Assembly: GCA_024803745.1 (NCBI GenBank)
Contig: JANJXV010000153.1
Coordinates: 744,001-808,000, forward strand
Source of the DNA: Megascapheus bottae
Lineage: Eukaryota; Chordata; Mammalia; Rodentia; Geomyidae
DNA length: 64,000 bases
Reading direction: 5' to 3'
Each line of letters starts with the position of its first letter. Position 1 is the first letter of the stretch. Under the pieces are notes generated by a model, which ran no database searches, had not been told where the DNA came from, and was given only the letters and a program-made list of their open reading frames with translations. Below are positions 48,443 to 61,263 of this stretch, in pieces. The position numbers and the translations under genes are program-made.

Positions 48443-49626
48443 TTAGATGGTATGCTGTTTAGGTGCCATTTCTTTCCCTATATTGCATTTATTTTGGTTT
48501 TCTATGTATAGAGCATCTTTGAGAATTCTCTGTAGTGTTGGTTTTGTTTCGACATATTGTTGCAGCTTTTCCCTGGAATGGAATGTTTTTATTTTTCCCT
48601 CAGTTATGAATGAGAGCTTAGCTGGCTACAGTATTCTTGGTTGGTAGTTATTTGATATAAGGGCATGACATATATGCTTCCAGTCACTTCGTGCTTGCAT
48701 GGTCTCTGCTGAGAAATCTGGGGTTATTCTGATTGGTTTGCCTTTGTAGGTTACTGATCCCTTTTCCCTGACTGCCTTTAGGATCTTTCCTTTCGTTTCT
48801 ATTGATCCAGTTCGGATCACAATGTGGCGGTGGGATGTTCTTTTCTGGTCAGGTCTGTTTGGGGTTCTAAAAGCTTCTCGTATCTGGATGGGCCTGCCCT
48901 TCTGGATATTTTGGAAATTCTCTGAGATGATTCCCTGAAGTATATTTCCAATACCATTGACCTCTTTCTCCACGCCCTCCTCAGTACCAACTAGCCTTAA
49001 ATTAGGCTTCCTAATTGTATCTTGGACCTCCTGAAGCGCTCTCTCATATTTCCTAGATTTGGATTGACTCATTTTCTGTTCTTTATAATACCTAAATTAT
49101 CTTCAGCCACTGAAATTCTCTCCTCTGCAATGTCTAACCTGCTATCAAAGCTATCTACTTTATTTTTCATCTCCCTTGCTTCTAATTGCTCACTTTTGAT
49201 GCCTTGCATCCCTTGTTTTAGATCATGTATGGATTTCTTTATCTCCTCGATTTCCTTTTGAGTGGTTAGCTCAGTAGCTTTATTTTCTTTGGACATTTGC
49301 TGGAGTTTGGTCACGTTTTTATTTGTGGATTCTTTGAATTCATCCATCTTTCTTTGAAAAACCTTTATTATGGCCTCCTTTATGGCTTCTTCTTTTTCAC
49401 TTATCACCTTGTTTTTGCTTTCCTCTTGTTCAGGTATGGCTTCCTCCATTATCTCTTTCTTTATATTTTCACATTTTTCATTAATGATGTTTATCAATTG
49501 CATTTGTGTAGCAATTGGAAGACTCTCCTCTAGGTTTGCCAGTGACTGTTCCATTGTCTGTTTACATTGGGTGGGGGATGTTGTTTCTTGATTTGACATT
49601 TTTCTTGAGTTTCTTGTTCTGCCCAT
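48443..49626 (-). pseudogene. L1-3 ORF1, split
   Basis: 185-codon N-terminal part with one residue change relative to L1-1 and L1-2, the ATGA frame change at 49,069, then the longest C-terminal frame of the four copies (148 codons, to 48,626, ending 'NNYQPRIL'). The stop there is a TAG where the frame otherwise continues to 48,443. Confidence 0.9.
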
Positions 49627-50186
49627 TTGAAAATGGGAGCAAGATTACTACTAAATACGATTATAGTTTTTCAGATATAACCAACCTAGAACTCTGTAGC
49701 TGGCAGACACTAGATGTTCACAAGTTTTGATTGGTATTATCACTCTTTCTTTTTGTGCACTTACAGACCAGCCTAATACAACCACTGATAAGCGATTTAT
49801 ACCCAAAACAATAAGCCTCTCAATCCAATCTCTATTGTCTTTAAGTCCCTCTGAGCCTAGAGAATAATTAACCACCTACATATACAATATTGCTCAACAG
49901 CCATCAAGTGTAGATCCGTGCAGTATAAGGGTTGAAAGACGAGCAGAGGTCCAGAGATATAACAAAAGAATGAGAGAGGTCAGGGGAGGTGCAAGAGGAT
50001 TAACGTAGGAGTGTAAGAATATTGTAGTAATGAAGAAAAGTTATAGCATAAGGATAACTGACATAAGTTGGTAAGTAGGTAGCATATTTGAGTACAAATT
50101 TTGGAAAGTATTAGAATAAAACTTATGTGTTGCTGCACGACTAGCTCTTAGCCCAACCAGTGGCCTCACAGTGGACCATGGGATGG
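49627..50186 (-). promoter_or_regulatory. L1-3 5' UTR
   Basis: Nearly identical to the L1-2 5' UTR. Confidence 0.7.
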
Positions 50187-51562
50187 ATCTGTTTTTCTTG
50201 TCTACGTTGAGGGAAAGGGGTATTTCACAAGATTCAGAAGCGAAGATTTCAGAAGCAAATGCTGTGAGTGAATTAGCTCGTAAAAAGCATTTTTATTTTC
50301 TTTTATCTTTCTGCCAGTCTTGGGGCTTGAATTCAGGGCCTGAGCACTGTCCTCGGGTTTTCTCAAGTCTAGCCCTCTGCCACTTGAGCCACAGTGCCAC
50401 ATCTAGATTTTCCATCTATGTGATATTGAGCAATCAAACCCAGATCTTCATGGATGCTAGGCAAGCACTCTACCACTATGCCAAACTCTCAACCCTGACA
50501 TAGTAATTATAAAGTCATCATCATCATCATCCTCATATTCAAATATCCTTTCTCCTACAAAGAATGAACACATAACTGTGTCTAATGCTTTTTTTTAATT
50601 TCACTAATTCTTCTGTGTTTTTCCCTCTTGCATTTTTTACACATGACAGCAAAGCTAATCATCAGGAAAAAATTGATTAGGATACAGAAACCTAATAATA
50701 TCCTAGTAGATTGACGTCAAAAATATGTGCAAGATGCCCTGTGTGTTTGACCTAGTGGGAGAGTCCTTGGCTACCAAGCAGTAAGCCTCAGGTTTGATTC
50801 CTCATTACCACATACATAGAAAACGCTGCAAGTGGTGCTGTGGCTCGGTGGGACAGCTAAAGCCTAAAGAAAGCCCAAGAACAATGTTCACACTCTGAGG
50901 TCAAGTCCCAAGACTAGCAAAAACAAAAAAAAATTCGACAAGGGGCAAAATGCAGGCAGAGAAGGCACTGTGAAGCAAATGTTTTGTAAAGGATGAGGGC
51001 AATATTGACCCTTAAGTTTGGATCTTACCTAAGAAAGGCTCCTTGAGCCTGAGACCAGACTAGTAGTTGGGCCTAGTGGAAGACATTGGGATTGGACAAA
51101 TAAGGTGTGCTGTATACTACATCCACATGTATATTGTGAGACTGGATGAGAGATTCAGCCTCCAGTATGTCTTTGGTGAGGTCTTTTGTGAGCAAGGATG
51201 TTTGGTCATTTGGCCCTGAAAGGTGACCCTGCCTCCCTCACAATGGAACAGAATATGGAACCCTGGTAACCAAGCCACTGTAACTAACAACCAGCTCAAG
51301 CCAGCTCACTTGGCCTGTGGCTCAGGAGGAAGAAAGATGTTGCTGTGCTGTTGCCAAAGGTCAGGAAACTCGAGTCTCAGGCATGGAAGTTGTGGATGTC
51401 TTACTCGAAGATGTACATGCTAGATCATTGCCAAGCCACAAATCCAGTATAACAGAACTTTCTCTAAGAAGAAGGCCAGGAAAATCCAGGGCAACCAGAT
51501 GAGGTAAATTTCTAAGAAGAAATGTATTTGACCCCATCATCCTCCCCACACACTACAACTTT
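50187..51562 (+). repeat. Spacer F3
   Basis: Same content as F1. SINEs at about 50,300-50,495 and 50,740-50,940. Triplet run near 50,516 with a CCTCAT interruption. Coding relic at 51,317-51,502. Confidence 0.92.
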
Positions 51563-51977
51563 CTTTTTTTTTCATTTTTTTATTGTAATTAGTAAAAGGG
51601 TTAGATGATATTTGCCAGATAGAAGGTGCATTAATTCACATACATTGATACCCTTTCACATGTCTTGGTACCCATTTCCCTCCAACCCCACACCCCCCAC
51701 CCGTCTTGGTTTTCCCCCCTTCCCTATCAAATTTCAAATATCCAAATACAAATAAATTCAATATATCAGATAACAAATGAGATACTATACCAATATGGGA
51801 TAACCAAGGGACAGCAAGCGAGATGAGAGACAACATAGTACATTAAGGACAACAATCATTCATTATATGGCTTTTGTGTCAATATCCTGGAGGTCCTTTC
51901 AATTAGCTTCACATTATATGGCCTTATATATGGCCTTTTGCTCTATTGCCAATCTCTGCTAGTAGAGCCCAAGGTTT

Positions 51978-54900
51978 CTACTGATTATGACGAATGAGGG
52001 AAACCGCTGAGCCTAAGTTCCTTTGAGTCTGGCTTACTTCACTTAATATGATTTGTTCTAAGTCTTTCCATTTCCTAACAAATGGGGCGATGTCATTCTT
52101 TCTGACAGCAGCATAGAATTCCATTGTGTACAAATACCACAACTTGTTGATCCACTCATCAACTGAGGGACATCTGGGTTGGTTCCATATCTTTGCTATG
52201 GTGAATAGTGCTGCAATGAACATTGTTGTGCTAGTGGGATTAGTATGCCCTTGTTTCTGGATTGTTGGGTAAATGCCAAGTAGTGGAATTGCTGGGTCAT
52301 AGGGGAGTGGTATGTTTAGCGTTTTGAGGCACTGCCGCACTGCTTTCCATAGTGGTTGAACGAGTTTGCACTCCCACCAACAGTGTAGTAGTGATCCCTC
52401 CTGACCACATCCCCTCCAGCATCTGTTGTCATTCGTTTTCCTGATCCTGTCCATTCTAACTGGAGTTAGGTGGAATCTTAGACTTGTTTTGATTTGCATT
52501 TCTTTTATGACCAGAGATGTTGAGCATTTCTTCATGTGTCTATAGGCCATTTTTGTTTCTTCTTCAGAGAAGACTCTCTTTAAGTCTTTGGCCCATTTTG
52601 TAATGGGATGGGTGTTACTTTGGAGGTTAGTTTTGGAGTGATTCAATTTTTTGAGTTGTTGATATATTTTAGATATGAGGCCTTGTTCCGTTGTTTGGGT
52701 GGTGAAGATCTTCTCCCACTCTGTAGGCTTCCTGATTAGTTTACTAGCTATATCAGTTGCCATACAAAACCTCTGCAGTTTAATGCAGTCCCACTTATCC
52801 AGCCTTTCTCTGATTTGTTGTGATTCTTGGTCCTTATTAAGAAAGTTTCGACCTGTACCAAGGAGGCCTAGTGTATCTCCTATTTCTTCCTGTAAACTTT
52901 TCAGTGTGTCAGCTTTAACCTCCACGTCTTTGATCCATTTGGAGTTAATTCTAGTGCAAAGTGACAAAGAAGGATCCAACTTTAGTTTTCTGCAGGTGTT
53001 TAACCAGTTCTGCCAGCACAACTTGTTGAAGAGGCTATCTTTCTTCCATTCTATTTTTTTGGCTCCCTGGTCAAAGATTAGGTGGCCATAGGTCTGTGGT
53101 TTAATATCTGGGTCCGCAGTTCTACTCCATTGGACTTCAGGCCTGTTCTTGTGCCAGTACCAAGCTGTTTTGAGAATTATAGCTCTGTAATAGAGTCTTA
53201 AGTGTGGAATTGAAATTCCTCCAGCGCTGTTCTTTCTGCTAAGAAGTGTTTTTGCTATACGGGGTCTTTTATTATTCCATATGAAATTTTGAATTGCCTC
53301 TTCTATGTCTTTAAAGAATGACATTGGGATTTTGATGGGTATTACATTGAATTTGTAGATAGCCCTTGGCAAGATTGTCATTTTCACAATGTTGATTCTT
53401 CCAATCGAGGAGCCCGGGAGGTTTTTCCATTTCCTTAGTTCTGCTTTAATTTCCTTTTTTAGGGTTTTAAAGTTTTCATCTAAACGATCCTTTACATTCT
53501 TAGTTAAGGTAATTGCTAGGTACTTTATTTTCTTTGAGGCTATTGTGAAAGGATTTTCTTTCCTGATTATTGCCTCGTTCCTCTCAGTGTTGGCGTAAAG
53601 TAAGGCAGTTGATTTGTGAGGGTTGATTTTATGGCCTGTTACCCTTCCAAAGCTTTGAATCAGCTCAAGGATCTTGGGAGTAGAGTCTATAGGATTCTTT
53701 AAATACAGAATCATGTCATCTGCAAAGAGGGATAGTTTTATTTCCTCTTTCCCTACTTGGATCCCCTTTATGCTTGCTTCTTGCCATATTGCACTGCCTA
53801 GGAATTCTAGTACTATGTTAAAAAGGAGTGGAGAGAGTGGGCATCCTTGTCTCGTTCCTGATTTTAGAGGGAATGGCTTTAGATTTTCACCATTAAGTAT
53901 AATACTAGCAGTGGGTTTCTCATACACAGCCTTTATTACATTGAGAAATGTTCCATGGATTCCTAGTTTCTCCATATCTTTTAACATAAAGGGGTTTTGG
54001 ATCTTGTCAAATGCCTTTTCCGCATCTATTGAGACAATCATGTGATTTTATCCCTGCTCCTGTTGATGTGTTGAATTATATTAATTGATTTGTGTATGTT
54101 GAACCAGCTTTGCCTCCCTGTGATGAATCCAGTTTGATCATAGTGTATATTTTTTTGGATGAGTTGTTGTAGACGGTTGGCCAGTATTTTGTTGAGAAGT
54201 TTTGCATCGAGGTTCATCAAAGAAATGGGTCTATAGATCTCTTTCTTTGATGAATCTCTGTCTGGTTTGGGGATGAGGGATATGCTGGCTTCACAGAATC
54301 AGTTTAGTAAAGAACCTTCATTTTCAATTTCGTTGAAGAGCTTGAGGAGAATTGGTGAGAGCTCTGCTTTGAAGACCTTATAGAATTCAGCTGTGAATCC
54401 ATCTGGCCCTGGGCTCTTTTTAAGTGGAAGTTGTCTAATTTCCATTTCTATTTCAGAGCTTGAAATAGGCCTGTTGAGTTGGGTTAGCTCTTCTTGGTTC
54501 AGTGTGTGTATGTTAATATTGTCTAGGAATTCATCCATTTCTTCTAGATTCTCAAATTTGTTGGCGTAAAGGTTTGAGAAGTATTCCCTCATGATATTCT
54601 GGATCTTAGTAATTTCTGTCGTGATATTACCATTTTCATCTGTGATTTTGTTTATTTCGATATGCTCTCTTCTTTTTTTGGTAAGATTTGCTAAGGGCTT
54701 GTCAATTTTGTTAATTCTTTCAAGAACCAACTCCTTGTTTTGTTGATTCTTTCTATAGTTTTTTTATTCCAAATCATTTAATTCTGCTTTGATTTTAATA
54801 ATTTGCTTTCTCCTAATGGGTTTAGGGTTTGTTTGTTGCTCTTTTTCCAGGAGGTTAAGGTTATCTAGTTGGTTTGCCATTTTTCCAACTTGCTGTTGTA

Positions 54901-55810
54901 GGCACTCAGCGCTATAAATTTTCCTCTGAGTACTGCCTTTGTTGTGTCCCTAAGGAGTTGATATTTGTGTGCTCCTTATTGTTAAATTTCATAAACAGTT
55001 GGATATCTGTTCTGATCTCTTCGATTACCCATTGTTTTTGATTCAACAATGTGTGGTTCAGTCTCCATGAGTTACAGGGTTTTCTTTGGTGGAGATGTGT
55101 GTTCAGCTCCAATTTGATGCCTTTATGGTCTGAGAGTGTGCATGGAATAATTTCAGTGTTTCTGAATCTGTCCAGGTTTGCTTTATGGCCTAAGATGTGG
55201 TCTATTTTGGAAAATGTTCCATGTGCTGCTGAGAAAAACGTATATTGTGGTGTTACTGGGTGGAATATTCTCCAGATGTCTGTTACATCTAGTCGGTCTA
55301 TATAGTTGTTCAGTTCTAAGTTTTCTCTTTTGAGTGTTTGCCTTGTTGATCTGTCCATAGGTGAGAGTGGTGTGTTAAACTCACCAACAATCACTGTATT
55401 TCGATCTATGTATGGTTTCAGTGTAAGTAAAGTTTGCTTGATGAAGTTTGGAGCTCCGGGATTGGGTGTGTAAATATTTAGGATCGTTATATCTTCCTGG
55501 AGGAAAGATCCCTTTAGTAGTATGTAGTAACCTTCTTTGTCTTTTCTTACTAATTTTAGTTTGAAGTCTATTGTCTGATATGAGGATGGCAAATCCAGCC
55601 TGTTTATGTGGGCAGTTAGCTTGATAGAATTTATTCCAACCTCTCACTTTCAAAAGATGATTGTTTTTGGGTAAGATGTGTCTCTTGAAGACAGCAGAAC
55701 GATGGCTCTTGCTTTTTGATCCAACTAGACAGCCTATGCCGTTTAATTGGAGAGTTAAGTCCATTGATATTGAGAGTTAGGATTGAGAGATATTTATTAG
55801 TTCCTACCAT
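51978..55810 (-). pseudogene. L1-4 ORF2, broken but with open RT to C-terminus
   Basis: Endonuclease: QETH kept near 55,680 without the preceding TGA. A two- to three-base loss near 55,575 shifts the frame; open remnant 55,592-54,912 with SDH near 55,127. TGA after '[10 protein letters not shown]' at 54,299; the frame after it stays open through 'ISLIPKPD' to 54,038. The A-run loss near 54,045 then shifts it. From 54,041 to 51,978 the frame is open for 687 codons, with the RT motif FADD at codons 106-109 (about 53,715-53,726) and the Cys-rich C-terminal segment 'CWRGCGQEG'. The ORF2 protein of active L1s nicks DNA and copies L1 RNA. Two lesions separate the domains here. Confidence 0.92.
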
Positions 55811-55858
55811 ATTTAAAACCTTTTAGTAGGGCCTGTGTCTTGACAGTTCCTGTGGTCC

Positions 55859-57040
55859 TTAGATGATATGCTGTTTAGGTGCCATTTCTTTCCCTATAAT
55901 GCATTTATTTTGGTTTTGTATGTATAGAGCATCGTTGAGAATTCTCTGTAGTGTTGGTTTTGTTTCGACATATTGTTGCAGCTTTTCCCTGGAATGGAAT
56001 GTTTTATTGTTCCCTCAGTTTGAATGAGAGCTTAGCTGGCTACAGTATTCTTGGTTGGTAGTTATTTGATTTAAGGGCATGACATATATGCTTCCAGTGA
56101 CTTCTGGCTTGCATGGTCTCTGCCGAGAAATCTGGGGTTATTCTGATTGGTTTGCCTTTATAGGTTACTGATCCATTTTCCCTGGCTGCCTTTAGGATCT
56201 TTCCTTTCGTTTCTATTGATCCAGTTCTGATCACAATGTGGTGGTGGGATGTTCTTTTCTGGTCAGGTCTGTTTGGGGTTCTAAAAGCTTCTCGTATCTG
56301 GATGGGCCTGCCCTTCTGGATATTTGGGAAATTCTCTGAGATGATTCCCTGAAGTATATTTCCAATACCATTGACCTCTTTCTCCACGCCCTCCTCAATA
56401 CCAACTAGCCTTAAATGAGGCTTCCTAATTGTATCTTGGACCTCCTGAAGCGCTCTCTCATATTTCCTCTATTTGGATTGACTCATTTTCTGTTCTTTAT
56501 AATACCTAAATTATCTTCAGCCCCGGAAATTCTCTCCTCTGCATTGTCTAACCTGCTATCAAAGCTATCTACTTTATTTTTCATCTCCCTTGCTTCTAAT
56601 TGCTCACTTTTTATGCCTTGCGTCTCTTCTTTTAGATCATGTATGGATTTCTTCATCTCCTTGATTTCCTTTTGAGTGGTTAGCTCAGTAGCTTTATTTT
56701 CTTTGGACATTTGCTGGAGTTTGGTCACGTTTTTATTTGTGGATTCTATGAATTCATCCATCTTTCTTTGAAAAACCTTTATTATGGCCTCCTTTATGGC
56801 TTCTTCTTTTTCACTTATCACCTTGTTTTTGCTTTCCTCTTGTTCAGGTATGGCTTCCTCCATTATCTCTTTCTTTAAATTTTCACATTTTCCATTAAGG
56901 ATGTTTATCAATTGCATTTGTGTAGCAATTGGAAGACTCTCCTCTAGGTTTGCCAGTGACTGTTCCATTGTCTATTTACATTGGGTGGGGGTTGTTGTTT
57001 CTTGATTTGACATTTTTCTTGAGTTTCTTGTTCTGCCCAT
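55859..57040 (-). pseudogene. L1-4 ORF1, split, with an extra nonsense codon
   Basis: The start equivalent to the other units is at 57,040, but a CAG to TAG change near 56,979 cuts the first frame. A 161-codon frame restarts at 56,968. The shared frame change follows at 56,483. In this copy the ATG of the second frame is still present but a stop lies soon after ('tttggattgactcat' with an upstream change near 56,470), so the next open part is 56,387-56,040. Confidence 0.88.
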
Positions 57041-57599
57041 TTGAAAATGGGAGCAAGATTACTACTAAATACGATTATAGTTTTTCAGATATAACCAACC
57101 TAAACCTCTGTAGCTGGTAGACACTAGATGTTCACAAGTTTTGATTGGTATTATCACTCTTTCTTTTTGTGCACTTACAGACCAGTCTAATACAACCACT
57201 GATAAGCGATTTATACCCAAAACAATAAGCCTCTGAATCCAATCTCTATTGTCGTTAAGTCCCTCTGAGCCTAGAGAATAATTAACCACCTACATATACA
57301 ATATTGCTCAACAGCCATCAAGTGTAGATCCGTGCAGTATAAGGGTTGAAAGACTAGCAGAGGTCCAGAGATAGAAAATAAGAATGAGAGAGGTCAGGGG
57401 AGGTGCAAGAGGATTAACGTAGGAGTGTAAAAATATTGTAGTAATGAAGAAAATTTATAGCATATGGATAACTGACCTAAGTTGGTAAGTATGTAGCATA
57501 TTTGAGTACAAAGTTTGGAAAGTATTAAATAAAACTTATGTGTTGCTGCACGACTAGCTCTTAGCCCAACCAGTGGCCTCACAGTGGACCATGGGATGG
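57041..57599 (-). promoter_or_regulatory. L1-4 5' UTR
   Basis: Same region as in the other units, with several private substitutions. Confidence 0.7.
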
Positions 57600-58983
57600 A
57601 TCTGTTTTTTTTGTCTACATTGAGGGAAAGCGGTATTTCACAAGATGCAGAAACGAAGATTTCAGAAGCAAATGCTGTGAGTGAATTAGCTCGCAAAAAG
57701 CATTTTCATTTTCTTTTATCTTTCTGCCAGTCTTGGGGCTTGAATTAAGGGCCTGAGCACTGTCCTGGGGTTTTCTCAAGTCTAGCCCTCTGCCACTTGA
57801 GCCACAGTGCCACATCTAGATTTTCTATCTATGTGATACTGAGCAATCAAACCCAGATCTTCATGGATGCTAGGCAAGCACTCTACCACTATGCCAAACT
57901 CTCAACCCTGACATAGTATTTATAAAGTCATCATCATCATCATCATCATCATAATCATCATATCCAAATATCTTCTCTCCTACAAAGAATGAACACTTAA
58001 CTGTGTCTAATGCTTTTTTTAATTTCACTAATTCTTCTGTGTTTTTCCCTCTTGCATTTTTTACACTTGACAGCAAAGCTAATCATCAGGAAAAAAATGA
58101 TTAGGATACAGAAACCTAATAATATCCTAGTAGATTGACGTCAAAAATATGTGCAAGATGCCCTGTGTGTTTGACCTAGTGGTAGAGTACTGGCTACCAA
58201 GCAAAAAGACTCAGGTTTGATTCCTCATTACCACATACATAGAAAACGCTGCAAGTGGTGCTGTGGCTCTGTGGGACAGCTAAAGCCTAAAGAAAGCCCA
58301 AGAACAATGTTCACACTCTGAGGTCAAGTCCCAAGTCTAGCAAAAACAAAAAAAATTCGACAAGGGGCAAAAAGCAGGCAGAGAAGGCACTGTGAAGCAA
58401 ATGTTTTGTAAAGGATGAGGGCAATATTGACCCTTAAGTCTGCATCTTACGTAAGAAAGGCTCCTTGAGCCTGAGACCAGACTGGTAGTTGGGCCTAGTG
58501 GAAGACATTGGGATTGGACAAATAAGGTGTGCTGTTTACTACATCCACATGTATATTGTGATATTGGAGGAGAGATTCAGCCTCCAGTATGTCTTTGGTG
58601 AGGTCTTTTGTGAGCAAGGATCTTTGGTCATTGGGCCCTGAAAGGTGACCCTGCCTCCCTCACAATGGAACAGAATATGGAACCCTGGTAACCAAGCCAC
58701 TCTAACTAACAACCAGCTCAAGCCAGCTCACTTGGCCTGTGGCTCAGGAGGAAGAAAGATGTTGCTGTGCTGTTGCCAAAGGTCAGGAAACTCGAGTCTC
58801 AGGCATGGAAGTTGTGGATGTCTTACTCGAAGATGTACATGCTAGATCATTGCCAAGCCACAAATCCAGTATAACAGAACTTTCTCTAAGAAGAAGGCCA
58901 GGAAAATCCAGGGCAACCAGATGAGGTAAATTTCTAAGAATAAATGTATTTGACCCCATCATCCTCCCCACACACTACAACTT
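57600..58983 (+). repeat. Spacer F4
   Basis: Same content as F1. SINEs at about 57,710-57,905 and 58,155-58,355. The longest triplet run of the four (57,930-57,962, TCA units with one ATAATCATCAT interruption). Coding relic at 58,739-58,924. Confidence 0.92.
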
Positions 58984-61263
58984 TCTTTTTTTTTCATTTT
59001 TTTATGTAATTAGTAAAAGGGTTAGATGATATTTGCCAGATAGAAGGTGCATTAATTCACATACATTGATACCCTTTCACATGTCTTGGTACCCATTTCC
59101 CTCCAACCCCACACCCCCCACCCGTCTTGGTTTTCCCCCCTTCCCTATCAAATTTCAAATATCCAAATACAAATAAATTCAATATATAAGATAAAGTGAG
59201 ATACTATACCAATATGGGATAACCAAGGGACAGCAAACGAGAAGAGAGACAACATAGTACATTAAGGACAACAATCATTCATTATATAGCTTTTGTGTCA
59301 ATATCCTGGAGGTCCTTTCAATTAGCTTCACATTATGTGGCCTTATATATGGCCTTTTGCTCTATTGACAATCTCTGTTAGTAGAGCCCAAGGTTTCTAC
59401 TGATTATGACGAATGAGGGAAATCACTGAGACTAAGTTCCTTTGAGTCTGGCTTACTTCACTTAATATGATTTGTTGTAAGTCTTTCCATTTCCTAACAA
59501 ATGGGGCGATGTCATTCTTTCTGACAGCAGCAAAGAATTCCATTGTGTACAAATACCACAACTTGTTGATCCACTCATCAACTGAGGGACATCTTGGTTG
59601 GTTCCATATCTTTGCTATGGTGAATAGTGCTGCAATGAACATTGTTGTGCTAGTGGGTTTAGTATGCCCTTGTTTCTGGATTGTTGGGTAAATGCCAAGT
59701 ACTGGAATTGGTGGGCCATAGGGGAGTTGTATGTTTAGCTTTTTGAGGCACTGCCGCAGTGCTTTCCATAGTGGTTGAACGAGTTTGCACTCCCATCAAC
59801 AGTGTAGTACTGATCCCTCCTGGCCACATCGCGTCCAGCATCTGTTGTCATTCATTTTCCTGATCCTGGCCATTCTAACTGGAGTGAGGTGGAATCTTGG
59901 AGTTGTTTTGATTTGCATTTCTTTTATGACCAGAGATGTTGAGCATTTCTTCATGTGTCTATATGCAATTTTGTTTCTTCTTCAGAGAAGACTCTCTTAA
60001 GTCTTTGGCCCATTTTTAATGGATGGGTGTTACTTTGGAGGTTAGTTTTGGAGTGATTCAATTTTTTGAGTTGTTGATATATTTTAGATATGAGGCCTTT
60101 GTTCGTTGTTTGGGTGGTGAAGATCTTCTCCCACTCTGTAGGCTTCCTGATTAGTTTACTAGCTATATCCGTTGCCATACAAAAGCTCTGCAGTTTAATG
60201 CAGTCCCACTTATCCAGCCTTTCTCTGATTTGTTGTGATTCTTGGTCCTTATTAAGAAAGTTTCGACCTGTGCCAAGGAGGCCTAGTGTATCTCCTATTC
60301 CTTCCTGTAAACTTTTCAGTGTGTCAACTTTTACCTCCACGTCTTTGATCCATTTGGAGTTAATTCTAGTGCAAGGGGACAAAGAAGGATCCAACTTATT
60401 TTTCTGCAGGTGTTTAACCAGTTCTGCCAGCACAACTTGTTGAAGAGGCTATCTTTCTTCCATTCTATTTTTTGGCTCCCTTGTCAAAGATTATGTGGCC
60501 ATAGGTCTGTGGTTTAATATCTGGGTCCGCAGTTCTACTGCAATGGACTTCAGGCCTGTTCTTTTGCCAGTACCAAGCTGTTTTGAGAATTATAGCTCTG
60601 TAATAGAGTCTTAAGTTTGGAATTGAAATTCCTCCAGCGCTGTTCTTTCTGCTAAGAAGTATTTTTGCTATACGGGGTCTTTTATTATTCCATATGAAAT
60701 TTTGAATTGCCTCTTCTATTTCTTTAAAGAATGACATTGGGTTGTTGATGGGTATTGCATTGAATTTGTAGATAGCCCTTGGCAAGATTGTCATTTTCAC
60801 AATGTTGATTCTTCCAATCCAGGAGCACGGGAGGTTTTTCCATTTCCTTAGTTCTGCTTTAATTTCCTTTTTTTTTATCGTTTTAAAGTTTTCATCTAAA
60901 CGGTCCTTTACATTCTTAGTTAAGCTAATTGCTAGGTACTTTATTTTCTTTGAGCCTACTGTGAAAGGAATTTCTTTCCTGATTATTGCCTCGTTCCTCT
61001 CAATGTTGGCGTAAAGTAAGGTAGTTGATTTGTGAGGGTTCATTTTATGGCCTGTTACCTTTTCAAAACTTTGAATAAGCTCAAGGAGCTTGGGAGTAGA
61101 GTCTATTGGATTCTTTAAATACAGAATCATGTCATTGGCAAAGAGGGATAGTTTTATTTCCTCTTTCCCTACTTGGATCCCCTTTATGCTTGCTTCTTGC
61201 CTTATTGCACTGCCTAGTAATTCTAGTACTATGTTAAAAAGGAGTGGAGGGAGTGGGCATCCT
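58984..61263 (-). mobile_element. L1-5, 5'-truncated
   Basis: The 3' UTR and ORF2 C-terminal through RT part, ending at 'gggcatcct' (61,261-61,263), where it joins non-L1 sequence. The same junction occurs at 1,196. ORF2 remnants at 59,642-59,397, 60,433-59,951 and 61,130-60,465, with several single-base indels (near 60,000, 60,395, 60,475 and 60,875), are more numerous than in the other array copies. Confidence 0.95.

Larger units (their letters stand above)
44139..50186 (-). mobile_element. L1-3, full length, inactive
   Basis: About 6.05 kb, same layout as L1-2. It shares 'ctgttgtcattcgttttcc' and 'gatcctgtccattc' (near 45,000-45,030) with L1-4 but not with L1-1 or L1-2. Confidence 0.95.
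51563..57599 (-). mobile_element. L1-4, full length, inactive, best ORF2
   Basis: About 6.04 kb. It has the longest intact ORF2 stretch (687 codons), but more private changes in ORF1 than L1-1 to L1-3, so it is an older-diverged member of the array. Confidence 0.95.
29859..61263 (-). repeat. Tandem array of L1 plus 1.37-kb spacer, period about 7.41 kb
   Basis: The same order, L1 (minus strand) then F spacer, repeats head to tail. F starts at 35,357, 42,767, 50,187 and 57,600, giving steps of 7,410, 7,420 and 7,413. There are five L1 copies (the first 3'-damaged, the last 5'-cut) and four F copies. L1 and F boundaries are the same in every unit, and the ORF1 N-terminal open frame is identical in protein sequence between the first two units and one residue different in the third. 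This is duplication of a composite unit at the DNA level, not independent insertions. Confidence 0.95.

Noticed and set aside
51978..54041. 687-codon frame as an intact reverse transcriptase gene
   Set aside because: It is the RT to C-terminal part of L1-4 ORF2, preceded by a frameshift and a TGA that separate it from the endonuclease. It is not a complete ORF2.
57870..58076. Asp-rich frame in F4
   Set aside because: The Asp run is the TCA/TGA triplet repeat read in one frame. The other F spacers do not support a conserved protein there.
29859..61263. Regularly spaced repeats considered as a CRISPR-like or satellite array
   Set aside because: The unit is 7.4 kb and consists of L1 plus a gene fragment. 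There are no short repeats with unique spacers and no cas genes, and the genome is mammalian.
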